Origin: Planctomycetaceae bacterium
Lineage (GTDB): Bacteria > Planctomycetota > Planctomycetia > Pirellulales > UBA1268
Direction of reading: 5' to 3'
Length of the DNA: 6,488 nucleotides
Assembly (NCBI GenBank): GCA_003509235.1
Contig: DONH01000477.1
Location: 1-6,488, forward strand
The position numbers were made by a program, and so were the translations under genes. Shown one piece after another: positions 1 through 5,243 of the stretch (positions are counted from its first letter, which is position 1; each line of letters opens with the position of its first letter). The notes under the pieces are model-generated. The model searched no databases, was not told the DNA's origin, and saw only the letters and a program-made list of their open reading frames with translations.

Positions 1-607
1 CGATAGATGAATCATACCCATCTCGAAAGAGTGAGGAATCGATCGGTTTGTATATTGTTTTTGATCTCCGGAAGCCAAGACGCTGATAGAGCCTGATTGC
101 AGCGATGTTTTCAGCGGTCACCTCAAGAGTGACGTGACAGGCACCTGCGGCTTCAAAACCAGACAGTGCTTGTCCAATCAAGACGCTCCCCAGTCCACCG
201 CCTCGTTGAGAGGGCACAATGCCAATATTCTGAATTGATCCAATTCCTGAACGATCCATGACGCCTTGAATTGTTCCGCACCATTCAAGGGGCGCAAACT
301 GGGTTTCATTGATTCCTCTGTAGCGATTCATTCGCTGGGCAATCAGCCAGGTGGCCTCTGGCAGGAAACCGGGTTTTCTGCGAATTTCCTGCATCAGCCT
401 CCGGCAGCCTGCAAGTTCACCGAGACACGGAAAGACCTGTGCGTCAATTTCTTGACAGAAGGCTTGGTACTTTGTGCGGGCGTGAACATCAAGAAGGGCC
501 TCGTTCCATGGAACGAGTTGGTAGCCACTCGGCAGTGAGGCCAGGGGCACAGACGATCTCGGAAGATCGATTTCCATGCGGAATCGTTTGCAGTAACCCG
601 AGTCCAT
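1..607 (-). CDS. GNAT family N-acetyltransferase, 3' end outside window
   Basis: This reads as a GCN5-related acetyltransferase, which would move an acetyl group from acetyl-CoA to an amine; the substrate cannot be told. I translated 202 codons from ATG 605-607, and the frame is still open at the window edge. Motif A is visible as NIGIVPSQRGGGLGSVLIG (residues about 127-145), containing the R-G-x-G-x-G acetyl-CoA pyrophosphate loop. Motif B is ENIAAIRLYQRLGF (166-179). The start gives MDSGYCKRFRMEIDL. The KRFRMEIDL segment and the later EIDAQVFPCLGEL and RKPGFLPEATWLIA segments resemble a GNAT group I associate with planctomycetes. An internal ATG at 575-577 is an alternative start, but the upstream one keeps this N-terminus and has GGAGAG (618-623, minus strand) 10 nt before it. 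It is divergent from the metal importer, with no visible functional link. The family call is firm; the substrate is unknown. Confidence 0.88.
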   Translation of the reverse strand, partial: MDSGYCKRFRMEIDLPRSSVPLASLPSGYQLVPWNEALLDVHARTKYQAFCQEIDAQVFPCLGELAGCRRLMQEIRRKPGFLPEATWLIAQRMNRYRGINETQFAPLEWCGTIQGVMDRSGIGSIQNIGIVPSQRGGGLGSVLIGQALSGFEAAGACHVTLEVTAENIAAIRLYQRLGFRRSKTIYKPIDSSLFRDGYDSSI

Positions 608-652
608 GAGGAATAATCTCTCCGTTTGGAATGGCATAACACACTGTCTCTG

Positions 653-681
653 AACCTAAGACTGCATGATCTTTGCGTCAA
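653..681 (-). promoter_or_regulatory. Candidate sigma70-type promoter for the GNAT gene
   Basis: On the minus strand TTGACG (676-681) and TAGGTT (653-658) are separated by exactly 17 bases. The -35 box matches five of six consensus bases, but the -10 box matches only three. The -10 box lies about 45 bases before the GNAT start codon, which would leave a normal leader. This is pattern matching only; planctomycete promoters are poorly characterised. Confidence 0.3.
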
Positions 682-813
682 TGCGCTGGTTTTGAGAAGT
701 CAATTTATCGCGTAAAACAATGCTGTGTGGCAAATTGAGGTGATCCGGGGGATTATTCCGGCGTTTTCTACAGGTTTTGACCGATGCGCAGTCATTGCTG
801 AAGTAGGATACAC

Positions 814-855
814 TTTTTTGAGTGCCCAAAAACTGTTTTTTGAGAGGTCGAAAAA
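814..855. promoter_or_regulatory. Two operator-like repeats before the metal-importer operon
   Basis: TTTTTTGAG occurs at 814-822 and again at 836-844, offset by 22 bases, about two helical turns. Each copy is followed by AAAAA (828-832 and 851-855), so each unit is a rough inverted repeat. The first contains an exact palindromic pair, TTTTTG (815-820) and CAAAAA (827-832). The second covers GAGAGG (842-847), the probable ribosome binding site of the first operon gene. The position suits an operator or a curved promoter element. Binding by a metal regulator is inference; AT-rich tracts of this kind also arise by chance. Confidence 0.27.
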
Positions 856-858
856 GAA

Positions 859-1791
859 ATGCCGCGAATCGTCAAAGTCATTCTGGTTCTTTCTCTACTG
901 GTGGCTTCATGGAATAACTTAGAGGCAGCATCGCCCATCCGTGTTATCGCTACGACGACAGTCGTTGCCGATCTGGTAAAGCAGGTTGGGGGTGATCTGG
1001 TCGTGGTTGAAAGTCTCATGGCAGATGGGGTCGACCCTCATTCCTATCGTGCAACACCGCGAGATATCGACAGACTTGTTCGTGCTGATTTGATTGTTGC
1101 CAACGGACTTCATCTGGAAGGAAAGCTGGCAGAACTTCTGGAGCGAATTGGCCGGAAACGTCCTTTCGTGGCAGTTGGTAATGCGGTTCCAAAAAATGAA
1201 TTGCTTTCCATTGGAAATGATCTGTTTGACCCACACATATGGTTTGACGCCAAACTTTGGAGTTATTGTCCATCTGCGGTTGCTGATGCGTTGTCTCAAC
1301 TCGATTCCAAGGCTGCCTTGGACTACCGCCAGCGAGCTGAAAAGTATTCCAAAGATCTTTTGGAACTTGACAAGAATGTGAAGAGAAAGTTCAAAGAAAT
1401 TCCTCCGCAACGTCGAGTCCTTATTACCGCCCACGACGCGTTTCGTTACTTTGGCCGGGCATATGGGCTTGAAGTCATCGGAATTCAGGGAACGAGTACA
1501 GAAAGTGAAGCTGGTCTCGCTGACATGAATCAATTGGTCGAGTTGGTTGTCCAACGCAAAATACCAGCAGTGTTCGTTGAGACGAGTGTGTCGGATCGCA
1601 ATGTTACGGCGTTAATAGAGGGTGCTGCCGCTCGTGGGCAAAGTGTCCGTCTCGGTGGACGCTTATATTCCGATGCATTGGGGCCAGCTGGAGGAGGTGG
1701 TGATACGCTTGAACGTGCATTACTTGCAAACGTTGACATAATTATCGAGGCACTCCGCGCGACAAGTGTCTCCCAGCGTATTGTGAAGTAG
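859..1791 (+). CDS. Periplasmic metal-binding protein of a Mn/Zn/Fe-type ABC importer (TroA/ZnuA family)
   Basis: This is a cluster A-I solute-binding protein that captures a divalent metal in the periplasm for the permease encoded downstream. The 310 residues are typical of the family. Residues about 1-24 form a signal peptide with a hydrophobic core (VILVLSLLVA) and a likely cleavage near LEAA-SP. There is no lipobox cysteine, so the protein is probably soluble. By family motifs the ligands are His61 (DPHSYRA), His126 (FDPHIWFDA), His192 (TAHDAFRYFG) and Asp272 (LYSDALGP). That His-His-His-Asp set resembles TroA; PsaA/MntC-type manganese proteins have Glu at the third position. The long His-rich loop of classical ZnuA is absent. 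The family's VFVETSVS segment is at 239-246. GAGAGG lies 11 nt before the ATG. It is the first gene of the operon, with 47 nt to the ATPase gene. The family is sure; manganese, zinc and iron cannot be separated from sequence. Confidence 0.93.
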   Translation: MPRIVKVILVLSLLVASWNNLEAASPIRVIATTTVVADLVKQVGGDLVVVESLMADGVDPHSYRATPRDIDRLVRADLIVANGLHLEGKLAELLERIGRKRPFVAVGNAVPKNELLSIGNDLFDPHIWFDAKLWSYCPSAVADALSQLDSKAALDYRQRAEKYSKDLLELDKNVKRKFKEIPPQRRVLITAHDAFRYFGRAYGLEVIGIQGTSTESEAGLADMNQLVELVVQRKIPAVFVETSVSDRNVTALIEGAAARGQSVRLGGRLYSDALGPAGGGGDTLERALLANVDIIIEALRATSVSQRIVK

Positions 1792-1838
1792 CCACTTTTT
1801 ATTCTGACATGAGCTCGTTGCGAAAGAGATGAACCCGA

Positions 1839-2639
1839 ATGGCTGGAAAGAACCCGATTCAAGAGGTGCATGCCGCTCATCCAATGTTGGAGTGGCACGA
1901 TCTCACGGTTGCATACGGGCGTCGTCCAGTCTTATGGAACGTGGATTTTGAAATACAAGACCCCTGTCTCTTTGGGATTATTGGGCCAAATGGTGCAGGG
2001 AAAAGCACGCTGCTCAAGGCAACGTTGGATCTTGTGCGAAGAGCCGGTGGAACCGTGCGATTTTGGGGGCAAAAGCTCGCTGAAGTTCGTTCAAAAATCG
2101 CATATGTTCCCCAGCGAGAAACGGTTGATTGGGACTTTCCAGTCAGCGTAATGGATGTTGTCCGTATGGGTGCGACATCAAGACTTGGCTGGTTTCAACG
2201 GGGTGGGAAACGTGAGCGCGAGTTGGCTCGTGCAAGTCTTGATCACGTTGGTCTTGCGGATTTTGCGAATCGACAAATAGGGAAACTCTCTGGAGGGCAG
2301 CAGCAGCGTGTCTTTTTAGCACGAGCGCTTGCTCGCAAGGCTGAAATTTATCTTCTCGATGAGCCCATGGCAGGTGTCGACGCTGGCTCGCAGGAGCAAA
2401 TATTCAACATTCTCGCCGAACTGCGGGATCAGGGAAAATTAGTTATTGCTGTGCATCACGATATACGGACGGCTGCCGAATGGTTTGATGCAGTCGCTCT
2501 TGTTGATATGCGTCTTGTTGCAGCCGGTCCAACGGCTGATGTGCTTACGCCAGAAAATCTAACGATGACATATTCTGGCCGTCTCAGCATTCTGGATGAA
2601 ATTGGGGAAGCAGTGGAGCGGGGAGGAAGGACATCATGA
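1839..2639 (+). CDS. ATP-binding protein of the metal ABC importer
   Basis: This is the nucleotide-binding subunit, expected to dimerise on the cytoplasmic face and drive import by ATP hydrolysis. The 266 residues hold every catalytic motif: Walker A GPNGAGKST (49-57), Q-loop Gln92 in the metal-importer motif VPQRETVDWDFP, signature LSGGQQQR (150-157), Walker B IYLLDEP (170-176) with catalytic Glu175, a D-loop around Gly179-Asp181, and switch His207 in VHHD. VDWDFPVSVMDVVRMG is characteristic of the Mn/Zn/Fe ATPase family. I used ATG 1839, preceded by a weak AAGAGA. ATG 1884, giving MLEWHDLTVAYG, is a credible alternative because homology to the family begins about there. The stop overlaps the next start as ATGA (2636-2639), so translation of the two is probably coupled. 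Confidence 0.95.
   Translation: MAGKNPIQEVHAAHPMLEWHDLTVAYGRRPVLWNVDFEIQDPCLFGIIGPNGAGKSTLLKATLDLVRRAGGTVRFWGQKLAEVRSKIAYVPQRETVDWDFPVSVMDVVRMGATSRLGWFQRGGKRERELARASLDHVGLADFANRQIGKLSGGQQQRVFLARALARKAEIYLLDEPMAGVDAGSQEQIFNILAELRDQGKLVIAVHHDIRTAAEWFDAVALVDMRLVAAGPTADVLTPENLTMTYSGRLSILDEIGEAVERGGRTS
2622..2630 (+). promoter_or_regulatory. Strong ribosome binding site for permease 1
   Basis: GGAGGAAGG sits inside the end of the ATPase gene. Its GGAGG core ends 9 bases before ATG 2636, the best Shine-Dalgarno match in the operon. It supports the ATGA-overlap start and suggests that permease 1 is translated independently as well as by coupling. Confidence 0.75.
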
Positions 2640-3583
2640 TCTATTCTGCCGTTGCTATAGCACTCCTTCCGTACAACACCCTTGTGGTTGCTGCTGGTGT
2701 TGCAGCAGTTGGGTGTGCCGCAGGAGTGATTGGTACGTTTGGCGTCCTAAGAAAGAGAGCGCTTGTCGGTGATGCTGCAGCGCATGCAACGCTTGTGGGA
2801 GTTGCATCAGCCTTACTCATTACCGGGCATCGTGATCTCGCCGTGCTTCTTGTTGGTGGCCTCCTCTCAGCAATATTCGCTATAATTCTTTTGGTTCTTA
2901 TTCGAAAGTTTACCCGCACACGTGATGATGCAGCGACTGCGATTGTGCTGAGTGTTTCGTTCGGTCTTGGGATCACTTTGATTTCGGGGATGGTGAGTCG
3001 TGGGATTCCTGGAAGTGGTGGCTTGGAGCGATTCTTGCTTGGGCACACCGCATCGCTGACAGCTCATGACGCACTCTTGCTTGGAATTGTTTCAATCATT
3101 GGTGTTTTGTGCATCGTGGTGGGCTTGAAGGAAGCAACAATGGTCGCGTTTGATCCAGGTTTTGCTGCTGCGGCCGGATGGCCAGCAGCGACAATAGATC
3201 TTGTGTTGATCGCTCTGATTGCGGTGATGGTTGTTGTTGGACTGCCAGCAGCTGGGGCAGTCTTGGTCACGGCACTTGTTGTTATTCCTCCAGCTGTTGC
3301 CAGGCAATGGACCGATCGGCTTATTCCCATGCTTGTCATTGCCGGGGCAGTTGGATTACTCAGCGCGCTGGCGGGAGTGGTACTCAGTAGCCTCGCTGTG
3401 CAGGTGCCAACAGGCCCGGTTGTCGTTCTCGTGGCGACAGCGCTTTTAATCCTTTCCATTCTCGTAGCACCGTGTCGAGGAATACTGTGGCGGACGCGAG
3501 CAGTGAGCGGAATATCATCTGTGCCGCTTATGGAAACAGAAGTCACCGCAGCCACTCCTCGGGTAATGGAGCGAAAGCTGTGA
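2636..3583 (+). CDS. Metal ABC importer permease 1 (ABC-3 family)
   Basis: This integral inner-membrane subunit is expected to form one half of the metal channel. The 315 residues are strongly hydrophobic, with about eight membrane segments (roughly 16-38, 53-64, 66-90, 100-120, 145-164, 186-206, 232-256, 258-278). The ABC-3 family signature is RKRALVGDAAAHATLVG (39-55). Compared with the usual GDAxSHAxLPG form, the Ser is Ala and the Pro is Val. Later family landmarks are AFDPGFAAAAGWP (171-183) and ALVVIPPAVAR (213-223). After the last helix there is a hydrophilic tail of about 35 residues (281-315) with no recognised motif. Unlike permease 2 it has no metal-sensor extension. It overlaps both neighbours by 4 bases (ATGA before, GTGA after) and probably forms a heterodimer with permease 2. 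Confidence 0.94.
   Translation: MIYSAVAIALLPYNTLVVAAGVAAVGCAAGVIGTFGVLRKRALVGDAAAHATLVGVASALLITGHRDLAVLLVGGLLSAIFAIILLVLIRKFTRTRDDAATAIVLSVSFGLGITLISGMVSRGIPGSGGLERFLLGHTASLTAHDALLLGIVSIIGVLCIVVGLKEATMVAFDPGFAAAAGWPAATIDLVLIALIAVMVVVGLPAAGAVLVTALVVIPPAVARQWTDRLIPMLVIAGAVGLLSALAGVVLSSLAVQVPTGPVVVLVATALLILSILVAPCRGILWRTRAVSGISSVPLMETEVTAATPRVMERKL
3568..3571 (+). promoter_or_regulatory. Ribosome binding site supporting the GTG start of permease 2
   Basis: GGAG lies 8 bases before GTG 3580. It favours this start over the in-frame ATG 3472, which would overlap permease 1 by 112 bases and add a hydrophilic, non-family N-terminus. Confidence 0.55.
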
Positions 3584-4872
3584 CTATTTTGTTGGCTCAC
3601 GCGATGTTGACCTCCTGGCTGGAATCCATTGGGCCGTTGCACGGATGGGCGATTGCTACAGCAGTGGTTGTTTCTGCATGCTGTGCAATTGTAGGCACAC
3701 CCCTGGTTGTCCGTCGCATGAGCTTGCTGGGAGATGCAATCAGCCATGCGGTGCTTCCTGGGCTTGTCGTGGCAGTACTCCTTGGGGCTCAGCCCGGTGG
3801 CATCGGTGTACTTTTCGGTGCAACGGCCGCAGCAATGGTGACGGTCTGGTTCACTCGATTTCTGTGTCGCCAGGCAGGACTGTGGGACGATGCGAGTGTT
3901 GGGGTCTCTTTTACAACGCTGTTCGCTGCTGGCGTGCTTCTGGTTACACTGTCCGGTTCGCGCATTGATCTTGATCCTGGCTGTGTGCTTTACGGCATTC
4001 TTGAACTGGTGCCTTTTGACACCGTGGATGTGTACGGGTGGGATATTCCAAGAGCCTTTTTGTCCGCGTCAATCGTGTTGTTGCTCGTGAGTTTTGGCAT
4101 GTGGTGCACATGGCGGTGGCAGCTCTTCACCGCCTTTGATTGTGATGCTGCCATAGCAGCCGGTGTACCAACTGTTGCAGTGACCACGGGTCTCTTAGTT
4201 GGCGTCTCATTGGCCACAGTTACCGGATTTGTAGCTGTTGGTGCTATTCTTGTCGTTGCGATGCTTGTGGTGCCTGCTGCAACTGCGGAGCGATTGGTTC
4301 ATAGGCTTCACCATGCAGTATGGTTGGCCGTTGTGATTGCTGTGGTTGGTGCTATTGGGGGCTATCTTCTTGCGTGGAAGCTTGGGACGTCTGCCGCAGG
4401 CATGATGGCGGTTGTATTGGGGGTCGAATATGTCATTGCCATTCTTGTTGCTCCTGATGATGGAGTCGTTGCTCGCTTGATTTCGAAACTTGTTTATCTC
4501 TGGCGAGTGCAATGCGAAGATCGGTTGGCCTCATTTTGGAGGGCAGAAGAATCAGGGCAAGTGAGACATGAAGACGCATTTGGTGGACTAGTGAATCGAT
4601 GGTTGTGTGTGAATGGGCAGTTGCGAAAACAGGAGAACGATCTTGTCCTTACTCCACAGGGGCGATTGAACGCGAAAGTCATCGTGCGGTCTCATCGGTT
4701 ATGGGAAACCTGGCTTGGAAAGCACGTGGACTTACCAGTCGATCATCTTCACCCACCAGCAGAGTGGATCGAACATCATCTCGGGGAACAAGTTCGGAAA
4801 CGCATTGAGAATGAGCTTGGGAACGAAGACGTTGACCCACATGGAAGTGTTATTCCGCGGGAAAAAAAGTAA
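3580..4872 (+). CDS. Metal ABC importer permease 2 fused to a C-terminal DtxR/MntR-like metal-binding domain
   Basis: This 430-residue protein has two parts. Residues about 20-292 are an ABC-3 metal permease, with the family signature RRMSLLGDAISHAVLPG (45-61) and VVPAATAERL (230-239). Residues about 308-430 are a cytosolic DtxR/MntR-like region: a first-helix remnant (QCEDRLASFWRAEESGQ), a wing-like stretch ending VLTPQGRL, the metal-binding and dimerisation helices, and the family ending DPHGSVIP (419-426). The DtxR ligands His79, Glu83, His98, Cys102, Glu105 and His106 correspond to His372, Glu376, His391, Glu395, Glu398 and His399 with identical spacing. Glu at the Cys102 position is the MntR state. 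About 10 residues are missing across the helix-turn-helix, so DNA binding looks doubtful. No SH3/FeoA-like C-terminal domain follows. GTG 3580 overlaps the previous stop as GTGA and is preceded by GGAG; ATG 3604 is an alternative start. Chlamydial YtgC-YtgR is a comparable permease-regulator fusion. Confidence 0.92.
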   Translation: MTILLAHAMLTSWLESIGPLHGWAIATAVVVSACCAIVGTPLVVRRMSLLGDAISHAVLPGLVVAVLLGAQPGGIGVLFGATAAAMVTVWFTRFLCRQAGLWDDASVGVSFTTLFAAGVLLVTLSGSRIDLDPGCVLYGILELVPFDTVDVYGWDIPRAFLSASIVLLLVSFGMWCTWRWQLFTAFDCDAAIAAGVPTVAVTTGLLVGVSLATVTGFVAVGAILVVAMLVVPAATAERLVHRLHHAVWLAVVIAVVGAIGGYLLAWKLGTSAAGMMAVVLGVEYVIAILVAPDDGVVARLISKLVYLWRVQCEDRLASFWRAEESGQVRHEDAFGGLVNRWLCVNGQLRKQENDLVLTPQGRLNAKVIVRSHRLWETWLGKHVDLPVDHLHPPAEWIEHHLGEQVRKRIENELGNEDVDPHGSVIPREKK

Positions 4873-5243
4873 CCCATGTCGTACGGTTTCATTGCCTGAG
4901 AACCAGGTGATTCGTTTCAGCGTGGCAGGCCTCTTTAGTTTACAAAACAGGCCAGGGTCGACAGGCATTGCCGAAGCACCAGGAAGAGTCATGAGCCGTG
5001 TATTTCCTACAAACGGTACGAACTGGCTGCCGAATCAGTCCGTTCCTAATGGAAAGGCCACAAGTTCATGGGTTTATTTGCGTTCACCATCCAGCGAGGG
5101 TATAGCCAAGTGATAGCGTGAGCAGTCCTGCACGTGTAAAAGAAGGTTTTAGAACCTCCATATTGATGGCATTTGCTGTCGGAATGAGTGGTGAGCGGAC
5201 TGCCGCAGTAACTGTTTATTGGACTAACGCAGTGCACGGAAAA
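4873..5243. other. Intergenic stretch, no convincing gene or terminator
   Basis: The 371 bases between the operon and the receptor gene hold no ORF that looks coding. A 40-codon ORF (4991-5113) has a reasonable AGGAAG ribosome site, but its low-complexity product matches nothing I recognise. The receptor reading frame is open back to 5106, so part of this stretch may belong to that gene. There is no hairpin followed by a T-run, so the operon may read through or end by another mechanism. GGCCT and AGGCC (about 4928-4954) could pair, but only over 5 bp with a long loop. Confidence 0.5.

Noticed and set aside
266..538. 90-codon plus-strand ORF at the left end
   Set aside because: It lies antisense to the GNAT gene, whose product has clear acetyl-CoA motifs; the plus-strand product has no recognisable features.
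777..809. Possible promoter TTGACC (777-782) with TAGGAT (804-809) for the importer operon
   Set aside because: The spacer is 21 bases, too long for a standard sigma70 promoter, and no better pairing was found.
919..1554. 211-codon minus-strand ORF inside the binding-protein gene
   Set aside because: It is a shadow of the TroA/ZnuA-family gene, which has a signal peptide and all metal ligands in the plus frame.
3064..3747. 227-codon minus-strand ORF over the permease junction
   Set aside because: The product is Thr/Ala/Ser-rich low complexity, as expected opposite membrane-protein codons; both plus-strand permeases are well supported.
4928..4954. GGCCT/AGGCC inverted repeat as an operon terminator
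   Set aside because: The stem is only 5 bp with a loop of about 16 bases and no T-run follows.
4715..5113. 132-codon ORF running out of the end of permease 2, considered as a lost FeoA/SH3-like domain of the DtxR tail
   Set aside because: Its first half is a frame shadow of permease 2, and the part after 4872 shows no FeoA-like pattern. The tail ends cleanly after the family motif DPHGSVIP, so no frameshift is needed.
5117..5135. CGTG...CACG hairpin before the receptor gene
   Set aside because: The stem needs a bulge and a loop too small to close, with no T-run; it is not a credible terminator or riboswitch.
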